Shown here piece by piece: positions 29,859 to 37,541 of a DNA stretch of 64,000 nucleotides. The stretch comes from Pseudonocardia hydrocarbonoxydans (GTDB lineage: Bacteria > Actinomycetota > Actinomycetes > Mycobacteriales > Pseudonocardiaceae): contig NZ_BJNG01000006.1 in the NCBI RefSeq assembly GCF_006539565.1, positions 62,001 to 126,000 of the forward strand, read 5' to 3'. The first letter of the stretch is position 1, and each line of letters starts with the position of its first letter. Below the pieces are notes generated by a model. That model was not told where the DNA came from, did no database searches, and saw only the letters and a program-made list of their open reading frames with translations. Position numbers and translations under genes: made by a program.

Positions 29859-31070
29859 GTGCGCCGCGCCGCCCTGACCACGCGCGGGCGCTGCCTGCTC
29901 GCGGCAGGCGTCGCCACCGCGGTGTCGGCGCTCGTGCTCGACGAGCGCGACCTGCTCCGCGTGGGCGCCTTCGTGGCCCTGCTCCCCCTGCTCGCCCTGC
30001 TCGTGGCGGTGCGCACCCGCCGGTCGGTGCGCGCCACCCGCGAGGTCTCCCCCGAGCGCGTCCCGGCCGGGGGCCGGGTGGACGTGGAGGTCACGCTCCG
30101 CGGCGGGCCCCTGGTCGGGGCGCTACGGCTGGTCGACACCGTTCCCGATGCCGCAGGCCCGCAGCCGGCCGCCCCGCCCCGTTTCACCGTGCACCGGCTC
30201 TCCCCCCGCGCCGGCGCTCGGCTGGCCTACCCGCTGGTGCCCGGGCGACGCGGCGTGCACCGGGTCGGCCCGCTCGTCGGCAGCGCGGGCGACCCGCTCG
30301 GGCTGGCCGACTTCGAGCGCGAGCTGGCCCCGGCGTCGCGGCTGGTCGTGCTGCCGCGGGTCGTCGCCCTGCGCGGGATGCCGCAGGCACTGGGCTCCGG
30401 CGAGGGCACGCCCGGCGCCGCACTGGCCCACCAGGGCCAGGGCCGGTCCGACGTCCTCGTGCGCCAGTACCGCCAGGGCGACGAGCTGCGCCGCGTGCAC
30501 TGGCGCAGCACCGCCCGCCACGACGAGCTGATGGTCCGGCTCGAGGAGCGGCCGTGGCGCACCGGCACCACCGTGCTGCTCGACCGCCGGGCCGCCGCGC
30601 ACCGCGGCCACGGGCCCGACTCCAGCCTGGAGGTCGCCGTCAGCCTCGCCGCCAGCATCTGCACCCACCTCGGCGGGCGCGGCGAGGTGATCACCCTCGT
30701 CGGCGAGGACGGCACCGCGCTGGGCACCGCCTCCGGCGACGTCGACCCGCTGCTCGACACCCTCGCCGCCCTGCGCCCCGCGGCCCGCTCCGACCTCGAC
30801 GGCCCCGAGCTCAGCGGTGACGTCCTCGCCGTGCTCGGCTCGCTCGGCTCCGGCGACCTGGACGCCCTGCTCACCCGCCAGCCCGCCGGGGGGCACGCGA
30901 TCCTGCTCGACGTCGCCGGCTGGGCCCCGGGCGGCCGGGGCCCCGACGTCACCGCCGCGGCGAGCGCCCTGCGGGGCGCGGGCTGGCGGGTGGCCGTGGC
31001 CGCGGCCGGTGTCCCGCCCGACCGGGCATGGGACGATCTGGTCGCACAGAGCATCGGGAGCACGTCGTGA
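29859..31070 (+). CDS. DUF58 family membrane protein
   Basis: This 403-residue protein starts at GTG 29859, 4 nt after the moxR stop. Two hydrophobic segments (about 13-26 and 33-47) are followed by an Ig-like beta region. The DUF58 core has RQYRQGDELRRVHWRSTARH and MVRLEE, and a C-terminal VWA-like remainder follows. DUF58 proteins are the usual MoxR partners. The biochemical role is not known; a role at the envelope fits the TgpA neighbour. Its stop overlaps the next gene's GTG start (GTGA). Confidence 0.88.
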   Translation: MRRAALTTRGRCLLAAGVATAVSALVLDERDLLRVGAFVALLPLLALLVAVRTRRSVRATREVSPERVPAGGRVDVEVTLRGGPLVGALRLVDTVPDAAGPQPAAPPRFTVHRLSPRAGARLAYPLVPGRRGVHRVGPLVGSAGDPLGLADFERELAPASRLVVLPRVVALRGMPQALGSGEGTPGAALAHQGQGRSDVLVRQYRQGDELRRVHWRSTARHDELMVRLEERPWRTGTTVLLDRRAAAHRGHGPDSSLEVAVSLAASICTHLGGRGEVITLVGEDGTALGTASGDVDPLLDTLAALRPAARSDLDGPELSGDVLAVLGSLGSGDLDALLTRQPAGGHAILLDVAGWAPGGRGPDVTAAASALRGAGWRVAVAAAGVPPDRAWDDLVAQSIGSTS

Positions 31071-33310
31071 CGCTCACCGCCCCGCGGCCCACCCGCGCCG
31101 CGCCGACTCCCCCGGCCGCCGTCCCCGGCGCGGCGCCGCGGGTACTGGCGCCCGTCCTGTGCGCGGTGGCGGTGCTGCTCGCCGCGGCCCCGGTCTCCGC
31201 CGTCGTCCGCGGCCCGGAGTGGATCGGCTACGCGGGAGCGGCGGTCGCGGCCGTCGCCGCCGTCGGGGTGCTGGGCGCGGTGGCGCCCCGGATCCCGACC
31301 CTCCTGGTGGCGTCGGCGCAGGTCACGGCTTTGACCTGCCTGCTGACCGCGCTCTTCAGCGACGACGGGGTGGCCGGCATCCTGCCCGGCCCCGCCGCGC
31401 TCGGCGACCTGGGGGCGCTGCTCGCGGGAGCGGGTGCGCAGATCGACGTCGGCACGGCGCCCGTCGACCCGACCCCGGAGATCCTGTTCCTCGTGGCGGC
31501 CGCGCTCGGACTGCTCGCGGTGGCGGTGCACCTCGCCGCCGTCGGCGCGCAGGCGCCCGCCGCGGCCGGGATACCCCTGCTCGCCGCATTCGCCGTGCCC
31601 GCCGCGCTCGCCGACGACCTGCTCCCCTGGTGGACCCTCGCCGCCGCCGCGCTCGGCTTCGGCCTGCTGTTGCTCGCCCCGGACGGCAACCGCCGCCATA
31701 TCCCCGGCGGCACGGTGCTCATCGCGGCGGCCGCGGCCGTCGCCCTGCTGGTGGGGACCGCCACCGCCTTCGTCGGCACCGCCGGCCGGTTCGACGGCGA
31801 CGGCGCCGGTCGCGGCGCGATCGGGCTCAGCCCGTTCACCGCGCTGCGCGGCCAACTCAACGAGAGCACACCCACCCCGCTGCTGACTGTCCGCGGCCTC
31901 GACCAGCCCCGCTACCTGCGCGCCCTCACGCTGTCGGACTACGTGCCCGGCGTCGGCTGGCAGGCCACCCGGCCGGGGCCGGGCGTGCAGGCCGAGGGGC
32001 CCTTCGCCCAGCCGCCGGTACCCGGTGACACCGCCGACGTGCGTTTCGACAACCTCGATTTCCGCGACTACTGGCTGCCGCTCTACGGCAGCCCGCTGGG
32101 CGTCGCCGATCTCGAACCGGGGGTGTGGGTCTACGACGAGCCCAGCGGCATCGCGTACACCGCCCGCCCGCAGCGGCAGCAGAGCTGGCGCCAGTGGGCC
32201 TTCTTCCCCGCGCCCACCACCGACCTGCTCCGTGCGGCCCGGGGCGAGCGCCCCGCGGCGATCTACTCCAACGTCCTCGGCGTCGACCAGCGGGTCACCG
32301 ACCTGGCCGCCGAGGTGACCGCGGGTGCCGCCACCGACTTCGACCGGGCCATGGCGCTGCAGGAGTACTTCACCAGCCCGGACAGCGAGTTCACCTACGA
32401 CCTGCAGACCGCCCCGCCCGCGGGTGACGACGCGCTGGTCGAGTTCCTCACCGTCGGCCGCGTCGGCTACTGCGAGCAGTTCGCCTCGGCGATGGCGGTC
32501 ATGCTGCGCACCGTCGGCGTCCCGGCGCGGGTCGCGGTCGGCTTCACCGGCGGCTCTCCCGTCCAGGACTACCGGGTGATCACCACCGCCGACGCGCACG
32601 CCTGGGTGGAGGCCTGGTTCCCCGGCATCGGCTGGACCACCTTCGACCCGACGCCGCTGACCGACGGCCGCACCATCACCCCGCCGTACGTGGAGCAGGC
32701 CCGCGCGGAGGCGGCGGGCGGCGGTGTCGGCGCCGGCGGCGTCCCGGTCCCGGCCGCCCCCGCGGCGCCCCCGACAGCCCCCGCGCCGGACGCGGGCGGG
32801 CAGACCCCCGAGGCCCCCGCGCCGGCGCCCGCCGACGACACCGGAGGGTTCCCGCTGTGGCCCCTGCCGGTGCTGCTCCTGGTCGTGCTGTCCGCGCTCG
32901 TCCCCGCCGCGCTGCGGGCCCTGCGGGCCCGTTCCCGGCTCGCGGCCGCGGCGGCCGGCGGCGTCGGCTCGGCCGGGGCGGCGTGGGACGAGCTCGTGGC
33001 CACCTCGGTCGACCGGCGGGTCCCCGTCCCGGCCACCGACACCGTGCGCGCGGCCGCGCGGCGGCTGGTCCGCCAGCACCGGCTCGACGCGGCGGCCCAG
33101 GACGCCGTCCGGGCCGTGGTCGGCGCCGTCGAGGCCAGCTGGTTCGGCGACCGGCACCCCGATCCCGGCGAGCTCACCGCCCCGGTCCGCACCGTCCGGG
33201 ACGCGATCGCCGCGGGCAGCCCGATCGCCCTGCGCGCCCGGCTGCTCCCGCCGTCGGTGCTGACCCGCCCGGAGCGCCCCGCCCCCGATCCGGCGACGAC
33301 CCCGGCCTGA
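31067..33310 (+). CDS. TgpA-like membrane transglutaminase
   Basis: This 747-residue protein starts at GTG 31067, overlapping the DUF58 stop and preceded by GGGAG. Five or six N-terminal membrane helices (about 20-245) are followed by an extracytoplasmic transglutaminase-like domain with the triad visible: Cys469 in GYCEQFASAM, His511 in DAHAWVEAWF and Asp527 in TTFDPTP. A Pro-rich linker, one more helix (about 597-618) and a DUF4129-type cytoplasmic tail follow. In Pseudomonas TgpA is an essential periplasmic transglutaminase; here a surface protein-modifying or cross-linking role is inferred. Confidence 0.9.
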   Translation: MTLTAPRPTRAAPTPPAAVPGAAPRVLAPVLCAVAVLLAAAPVSAVVRGPEWIGYAGAAVAAVAAVGVLGAVAPRIPTLLVASAQVTALTCLLTALFSDDGVAGILPGPAALGDLGALLAGAGAQIDVGTAPVDPTPEILFLVAAALGLLAVAVHLAAVGAQAPAAAGIPLLAAFAVPAALADDLLPWWTLAAAALGFGLLLLAPDGNRRHIPGGTVLIAAAAAVALLVGTATAFVGTAGRFDGDGAGRGAIGLSPFTALRGQLNESTPTPLLTVRGLDQPRYLRALTLSDYVPGVGWQATRPGPGVQAEGPFAQPPVPGDTADVRFDNLDFRDYWLPLYGSPLGVADLEPGVWVYDEPSGIAYTARPQRQQSWRQWAFFPAPTTDLLRAARGERPAAIYSNVLGVDQRVTDLAAEVTAGAATDFDRAMALQEYFTSPDSEFTYDLQTAPPAGDDALVEFLTVGRVGYCEQFASAMAVMLRTVGVPARVAVGFTGGSPVQDYRVITTADAHAWVEAWFPGIGWTTFDPTPLTDGRTITPPYVEQARAEAAGGGVGAGGVPVPAAPAAPPTAPAPDAGGQTPEAPAPAPADDTGGFPLWPLPVLLLVVLSALVPAALRALRARSRLAAAAAGGVGSAGAAWDELVATSVDRRVPVPATDTVRAAARRLVRQHRLDAAAQDAVRAVVGAVEASWFGDRHPDPGELTAPVRTVRDAIAAGSPIALRARLLPPSVLTRPERPAPDPATTPA

Positions 33311-33349
33311 ACAGGTCCGGGGCCCGGCCACCGGCTACCGCGGGCACAC

Positions 33350-33395
33350 GGACGCCGCGGCGCCCGGACCGTCGTGGCCCGGACGCCGCGGCGTC
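33350..33395. terminator. Candidate bidirectional terminator between convergent genes
   Basis: The segment lies between the convergent tgpA-like and DUF3040 genes. A direct repeat cggacgccgcggcg occurs at 33350-33363 and 33380-33393. The second copy is part of a perfect palindrome gacgccgcggcgtc (33382-33395). No U-run is present, so any termination would be factor-dependent or palindrome-driven. Confidence 0.45.
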
Positions 33396-33410
33396 GGAGA
33401 GTGGGTGCTG

Positions 33411-33806
33411 CTACTCCTGCTCGAACCGCCGACGGAAGCGCTCTTCCATGCGGCCGGTGAAGCCGTTCTTCTCGGGCTCGGCCTCCGCACTGGGGGCCGC
33501 GCCGCCGGGCGCCTTGCCGGAGGAGGTGACCGCGAGCACGGACCCGCCGAGCATGACGACGAAGCCGAGCACGCTGAGCACGATCAGCGCGACCATGCCC
33601 CCGCCGTCGGAGACGGACTGGATGACCACCCCGACGACCAGCATGACGAGACCGAGCACGAACAGGGCGACGCCCTGCATCCGCCTACGGCGTGTGGGTT
33701 TGCGCAACCGGCCGCCGCGCACGGTCGATGCGAACTTCGGGTCCTCGGCGTAGAGAGCGCGCTCGATCTGTTCGAGCAGTCGCTGCTCGTGCTCGGAGAG
33801 GGGCAT
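33411..33806 (-). CDS. DUF3040 small membrane protein
   Basis: This 131-residue protein starts MPLSEHEQRLLEQIERALYAEDPKF, split here as MPLSEHEQRLLEQIE and RALYAEDPKF, the DUF3040 hallmark. A basic segment RLRKPTRRRRMQ and two membrane helices (about 45-64 and 71-92) follow, then an acidic/basic tail. ATG 33806 has GGAGG 7 nt upstream. The family is restricted to actinobacteria and commonly found near the dcw cluster. Its function is unknown. Confidence 0.9.
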   Translation of the reverse strand: MPLSEHEQRLLEQIERALYAEDPKFASTVRGGRLRKPTRRRRMQGVALFVLGLVMLVVGVVIQSVSDGGGMVALIVLSVLGFVVMLGGSVLAVTSSGKAPGGAAPSAEAEPEKNGFTGRMEERFRRRFEQE

Positions 33807-34133
33807 TACATCGCCTCCGGCACTACGTGTGCTGTTGTCGGTCATCTTCCATGGTGCCGGAACGACGCGACGAACGCCCGGGGTGGGCCTCCTACGGCAG
33901 AGGATACGAGCCCGCGGCCGAGTCGACCACCCGCGTTCGTCGAGCGGGTGGTTGCGATTCACCGGCGGCTGCGCCAGGTGGCCCCATCGGGCGGACGACG
34001 GGCACTCTGCGCAGTGTCTCGACCACCGGGCGCAGCCGGGGGCACCCCCGCCGACCAGCACGGCGACCTCCGGACGACGGGCCGGCCGGCCCTCCGGTGA
34101 CGGAGCGCGACACCCGGACGGGCGTGCGCGGAG
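33807..34133. other. Intergenic region upstream of the DUF3040 gene
   Basis: This 327-nt stretch has no gene that I can support. Frames are open across it on the minus strand but lack a ribosome site and any conserved motif. It contains a hairpin (separate entry) that could end transcription of the upstream methyltransferase. The DUF3040 ribosome site is at the left edge. Confidence 0.5.
33926..33952 (-). terminator. Hairpin after the methyltransferase gene
   Basis: The arm accacccgc (33926-33934) pairs perfectly with gcgggtggt (33944-33952) around a 9-nt loop. It lies 180 nt downstream of the minus-strand methyltransferase stop. It is a plausible stem for termination, without a U-run. Confidence 0.4.
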
Positions 34134-34913
34134 TCACTCCACCGGGTGCGGCCTCCGGGCCAGCACGTGCAGGCGGGCGGCCAGCTCCAGCAGGGCGGGA
34201 CGGCCCGCGGCCAGCGCCTCCAGCTCGGCGACCGCCCGCGACGCGGCCGGGCCGCCGTCCCGGACCGAGCCGGGCACCCAGCCCTCGAGCACCCCGTCGC
34301 CCTGCACCGTCTCGGGGACCAGGCCGGCGGCGACGAGCAGCGCGTGCAGGCCCGCGGCGTCGAGGCGGCGGCGCAGGGGGTCGTCGGGGCCGCAGCGGCC
34401 GTGCGGGTCCACCAGCAGCGCCCGGGCCTCGGCGAGGCGGCCGGCCAGGGTGCGGCCGAGCACCGCGGCGTGCCGGCCCGCGACGAGCACGGAGACCGCC
34501 CCGCCCGGTGCGGTGGCCTCGGCGAGGGCGCGGACGGCGTGCTCGGCGTCGTCGACGACCTCCAGCAGGCCGTGGCCCAGCACCAGGTCGGCCCCGCCGT
34601 CGGGGGCCACGTCGGCCAGCGCGTCGACGTCGCCCTGGACCGGGGTGACCAGCCCGTCGACGCCCGCGTCACGGGCGCGCCGGTGCAGCGCGGCCAGCGC
34701 GTTCGGGCTGTTGTCGACGACGGTGACGGCGCACCCGAGGCCGGCGAGCGCGACGGCCCATGCACCGCTGCCCCCGCCGACGTCCAGCACGCGCGGGGCG
34801 GCCCCGTCGCGGGCCCCCTCGGCCGCGCGCGCGACCTCGGAAGCCAGCACGCGGTGCACGGGTCCGGGCAGCGCGGCGCCCGTCGCGTCGGGGGCATTCT
34901 GGTCCGGCCTCAC
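34134..34913 (-). CDS. SAM-dependent methyltransferase
   Basis: This 259-residue class I methyltransferase has the SAM loop VLDVGGGSGAWAVALA (about residues 38-53), VTVVDNSPNAL with the acidic ribose-binding residue, and GHGLLEVVDD as motif IV. I chose GTG 34913 (VRPDQNAPDATG). It is divergent from the ParA-like gene with only 43 nt between starts, so promoters overlap. A similar methyltransferase beside a ParA-like gene is familiar from related actinobacteria, but the substrate is unknown. Confidence 0.78.
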   Translation of the reverse strand: MRPDQNAPDATGAALPGPVHRVLASEVARAAEGARDGAAPRVLDVGGGSGAWAVALAGLGCAVTVVDNSPNALAALHRRARDAGVDGLVTPVQGDVDALADVAPDGGADLVLGHGLLEVVDDAEHAVRALAEATAPGGAVSVLVAGRHAAVLGRTLAGRLAEARALLVDPHGRCGPDDPLRRRLDAAGLHALLVAAGLVPETVQGDGVLEGWVPGSVRDGGPAASRAVAELEALAAGRPALLELAARLHVLARRPHPVE

Positions 34914-34956
34914 GGCAGCAGCGTAGTGGGCACCCGGTCGGGGTAGGTTGATCGCC

Positions 34957-35817
34957 GTGCAGGTCGTCGCCACGTTGAGCCTCAAGGGTGGGGTGGGCAA
35001 GACCACGGTCGCCCTCGGGCTCGCCGGGGCCGCCCAGCAGCACGGGGTGCGCACCCTGCTGGTCGATCTGGACCCCCAGGCCAACGCCACGATCGCCCTC
35101 GACGTGGGCGACACCACCGCCACCGCCACCGTCGCCGACGTGCTCGACGACCCGCGCCGCTCGGTGCTGCGCCGGGCGATCGTGCCCAGCGGCTGGGGCG
35201 AGGGCCTCGACGTGCTCGTGGGCGCGGAGCAGACCGAGCGGCACAACCACCCCGATCCCGCCGCCAAGCAGCTCGGGCGGCTGGGCCGGGCGCTGGGCCG
35301 GCTCGCCGGCGGCGCCGACCCGGGGCGGGAGGAGCCCGGCGACGACGTCGACACCCCGGGCCCGTACCGCCTGGTCGTCATCGACTGCCCGCCGTCGCTG
35401 GGCCAGCTCACCCGCAGCGCGCTCGCCGCGGCGCACCGGGCCGTGCTGGTGACCGATCCGACGATGTTCGCCGTGTCGGGCGTGCAGCGGGCGTTCGACG
35501 CCGTGCAGGCCGAGCGCCAGCGGGGCAACCCCGATCTCCAGCCGCTCGGCGTGCTGATCAACAGGGTGCGCCCGCGCAACGCCGAGCACGAGTTCCGGGT
35601 GGCCGAGCTGCGGGAGCTGTTCGGCCCGCTGGTGTTCAGCGGCGTGCTGCCCGACCGGTCGGCCGTGCAGCAGGCCCAGGGCGCGTGCGTGCCCATCCAG
35701 AGCTGGGACACCCCCGGGGCGCGGGAGGTGTCGGCGGTGTTCACCACGCTGCTGGGCCGGGTGCTGCGCAGCGAGCGCCGGCCCCGCGCCGCGACCGCCC
35801 CGCCGCCCACCCGGTAG
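34957..35817 (+). CDS. Orphan ParA-like (MinD/ParA) ATPase
   Basis: This 286-residue deviant Walker ATPase has LSLKGGVGKTTVALGLA at residues 8-24, LLVDLDPQANAT as A', and LVVIDCPPSLGQLTR as Walker B. GTG 34957 is preferred because GGTAGG lies 9 nt before it; a TTG three codons upstream is possible but has no room for a ribosome site. No parB-like gene or parS cluster is nearby, so it is an orphan ParA. It might position an envelope or division component or a cargo other than the chromosome. Confidence 0.85.
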   Translation: MQVVATLSLKGGVGKTTVALGLAGAAQQHGVRTLLVDLDPQANATIALDVGDTTATATVADVLDDPRRSVLRRAIVPSGWGEGLDVLVGAEQTERHNHPDPAAKQLGRLGRALGRLAGGADPGREEPGDDVDTPGPYRLVVIDCPPSLGQLTRSALAAAHRAVLVTDPTMFAVSGVQRAFDAVQAERQRGNPDLQPLGVLINRVRPRNAEHEFRVAELRELFGPLVFSGVLPDRSAVQQAQGACVPIQSWDTPGAREVSAVFTTLLGRVLRSERRPRAATAPPPTR

Positions 35818-35828
35818 CGCACCCCGGC

Positions 35829-35899
35829 TCGACCGGCTCGGGGCAGCGGGATCGACCGGCTCGGCGCAGGGGGGGATCGACCGGCTCAGCGCAGCGGGA
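35829..35899. repeat. Three-copy tandem repeat spanning the HEPN gene stop
   Basis: Three imperfect copies of a 23-25 bp unit beginning tcgaccggctc run at 35829-35851, 35852-35876 and 35877-35899. The third overlaps the last codons and the stop (35886-35888) of the minus-strand HEPN gene. The repeat fills almost the whole gap between this gene and the convergent ParA-like gene. Confidence 0.85.
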
Positions 35900-36338
35900 T
35901 CGTCTCCGTGACCAGCGCGACGAACTGCTCGGCCTGGCGCAGCAGGTCGTCGGCCGCCCGCCGGTCGACCAGCCGGGCGATCCCGGCCTCGGCCGCGGCC
36001 CGGGTGGCGGAGCAGGAGGCGAAGAACGCCGCCCACTCCCCCAGATCGGGGGCGACCGCGGCCAGCAGGTCCCACACCGCCCGCGGGGCGCCGCGGCGGG
36101 GCTGCGGGGTGGCCCGCACCGCCAGGACGGCGGCCCCGGCGCGGAGCGCGGCCAGGTAGGCCGCCGGGTAGCGGAGCAGCGGGTCGTCCTCGCGGTGGGC
36201 CTCGGCCAGCCCGTCGGCGGACTGTCGCAGCAGCGCCAGCGCGGAGCGCGACACCGGGGCCGTCCGCGGGGCGGGCACCGGCCGGGCGGCGGGTGCCCGG
36301 CGCGGTGCGGGCACCGGCCGGTCGGTCGTGACGGTCAT
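35886..36338 (-). CDS. SAV_6107-family HEPN domain protein
   Basis: This 150-residue protein begins with a Pro/Arg-rich tail (1-30) and then an all-helical domain with YPAAYLAALRAGAAVL, AVWDLLAAVAPDLGEWAAFF, and ADDLLRQAEQFV near the end. This matches my recollection of the SAV_6107 HEPN family. The start ATG 36338 has AGGAG 5 nt upstream. It is 37 nt downstream of the DUF6504 gene. In actinobacteria such genes occur near the ImuB/DnaE2 mutagenic repair genes; no polymerase is present here. Many HEPN proteins are RNases, but no RxxxxH catalytic motif is obvious. Confidence 0.75.
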   Translation of the reverse strand: MTVTTDRPVPAPRRAPAARPVPAPRTAPVSRSALALLRQSADGLAEAHREDDPLLRYPAAYLAALRAGAAVLAVRATPQPRRGAPRAVWDLLAAVAPDLGEWAAFFASCSATRAAAEAGIARLVDRRAADDLLRQAEQFVALVTETIPLR

Positions 36339-36375
36339 CGGGGCTCCTGTCCTCGGAGGTGCGCGCACCGGGGCC

Positions 36376-36693
36376 TCATTCGGCGACCCGGACCAGGTCC
36401 CACACCCCGGGGCCCGCGCGCATGCGCAGCACGAACTCGCGCCCGGGGCCCTCGGGTTCCTCGGCGGATCGGGCCTCGACCCGCCAGCAGCGCAACCGGT
36501 CGCCCCCGACCGGCATCGGCGACGGGAACGGCCACGGCGACTGCTCGATCCAGCGCTCGCGGACGTCGACGACCAGGTAGCGCACACCGCGCCTGGCGGG
36601 CCTGCGCTGGAACTCGACGGGCTCGCCGTCGAGCCAGCGCACCTGGACGGGCGTGGGCTCACGCGAACGGAACACCCGGCTGAAGGCACTCAC
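36376..36693 (-). CDS. DUF6504-like small protein under a LexA-type box
   Basis: This 105-residue protein starts at GTG 36693 behind a strong GGGAGGAG. Its pattern, VQVRWLDGEPVEFQRR, then VVDVRERWIEQSPWPF, a WRVEA strand and a final VWDLVRVAE, is the beta-rich layout of DUF6504, a domain I recall next to or fused to ImuB/DnaE2 error-prone polymerase genes. A perfect SOS box lies about 120 nt upstream. It probably forms a two-gene DNA-damage operon with the HEPN gene. Function unknown; family assignment is moderate. Confidence 0.7.
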   Translation of the reverse strand: MSAFSRVFRSREPTPVQVRWLDGEPVEFQRRPARRGVRYLVVDVRERWIEQSPWPFPSPMPVGGDRLRCWRVEARSAEEPEGPGREFVLRMRAGPGVWDLVRVAE

Positions 36694-36814
36694 CTGCACT
36701 CCTCCCGACCGGCCTGTCCCGGCCGGCGCCCGCCCGGCCGGGTCTGGGTTCCGGCCGGGCCCGGTCGGCCCGGTGGCCGGGCGCTTCCCCCGCCCCACCA
36801 CCGGACCCACCGAT

Positions 36815-36834
36815 GATCGAACACATGTTCGATC
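36815..36834. promoter_or_regulatory. LexA/SOS box
   Basis: The sequence TCGAACACATGTTCGA (36817-36832) exactly fits the actinobacterial SOS box TCGAAC-N4-GTTCGA. The symmetry extends to a 9-bp perfect inverted repeat with a 2-nt centre (36815-36834). On the minus strand TTGACG followed by a weak TGTACT 17 nt later lies immediately upstream, so LexA would sit at the transcription start of the DUF6504-HEPN operon. The divergent GNAT gene, 88 nt away, could also be affected. Confidence 0.88.
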
Positions 36835-36921
36835 CCCTCCAGTACAACTCCCCGCGGGCGTCGCGTCAAGTCGCCGCGGCCGCGACGGGACGCGACGCCG
36901 TCCGCGTGGTGAGATGGTCCG

Positions 36922-37512
36922 GTGACCACCGCACCGGCCCGGCACCTCGTGGAGTGGGGCCCGACCGATCTCGCGGCCCGCGTCGACGAGGCGCTGGCCG
37001 TGTACGTCGCGGCCATGGGGTACCCGCCGAGCACGGCGCGGCACCGGCGCAGCCTCTGGCTCGACCACGTGCGCCGCCCCGGCTGGCGTTGCGTCGCCCG
37101 GCTCGACGACGCCGACCGGCTGCTCGGCGTCGCCTACGGCTACACCGGGGCGCCCGGCCAGTGGTGGTACGAGGAGGTCGCCCGCGGGCTGCGGGCCCGC
37201 CCGGCCGACCGCGCGCTCCTCGGGGACTACTTCGAGCTCACCGAGCTGCACGTGCGCCCCGACGCCCAGGGCGCGGGCCTGGGCGAGGCGCTCCTGCGTG
37301 CCCTGCTGGCCGGCGTCGGTTCCCGGCACGTGCTGCTGTCCACCCCGGAGCACGACGGCCGCCCCGTCAACCGCGCGTGGACGCTCTACCGGCGCACCGG
37401 GTTCACCGACCTGCTGCGGCGGCACCGCTTCAGCGGCGACACGCGGCCGTTCGCGGTACTGGGCCGCGAGCTGCCGCTCCCGCCCGCCGCACCCCCCGCG
37501 CCCCCGCGCTGA
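36922..37512 (+). CDS. GNAT N-acetyltransferase
   Basis: This 196-residue GNAT protein has the acetyl-CoA loop block ELHVRPDAQGAGLGEALLRALL (given here as ELHVRPDAQ then GAGLGEALLRALL), with R/Q-x-x-G-x-G/A at QGAGLG. A C-terminal NRAWTLYRRTGF typical of the fold follows. Start GTG 36922. From gene order it corresponds to M. tuberculosis Rv2170, next to lppM (Rv2171), a GNAT reported to acetylate proteins and isoniazid. That function is not demonstrated here. The lppM-like gene follows after 29 nt. Confidence 0.85.
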   Translation: MTTAPARHLVEWGPTDLAARVDEALAVYVAAMGYPPSTARHRRSLWLDHVRRPGWRCVARLDDADRLLGVAYGYTGAPGQWWYEEVARGLRARPADRALLGDYFELTELHVRPDAQGAGLGEALLRALLAGVGSRHVLLSTPEHDGRPVNRAWTLYRRTGFTDLLRRHRFSGDTRPFAVLGRELPLPPAAPPAPPR

Positions 37513-37541
37513 GGCCCCGCGCCGGATGGCACGATGGCCCG

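Noticed and set aside
26708..30187. A 3.5-kb open frame on the minus strand running across rsmH, mraZ and moxR
   Set aside because: It is a high-GC shadow: it has no coherent domain, is Arg/Ala/Pro-rich, and lies over genes with clear motifs in other frames.
34957..35899. parS-like site or CRISPR-like array in the repeats after the ParA-like gene
   Set aside because: The repeat units are contiguous without spacers, and they lack the palindrome expected of parS; no cas gene is present.
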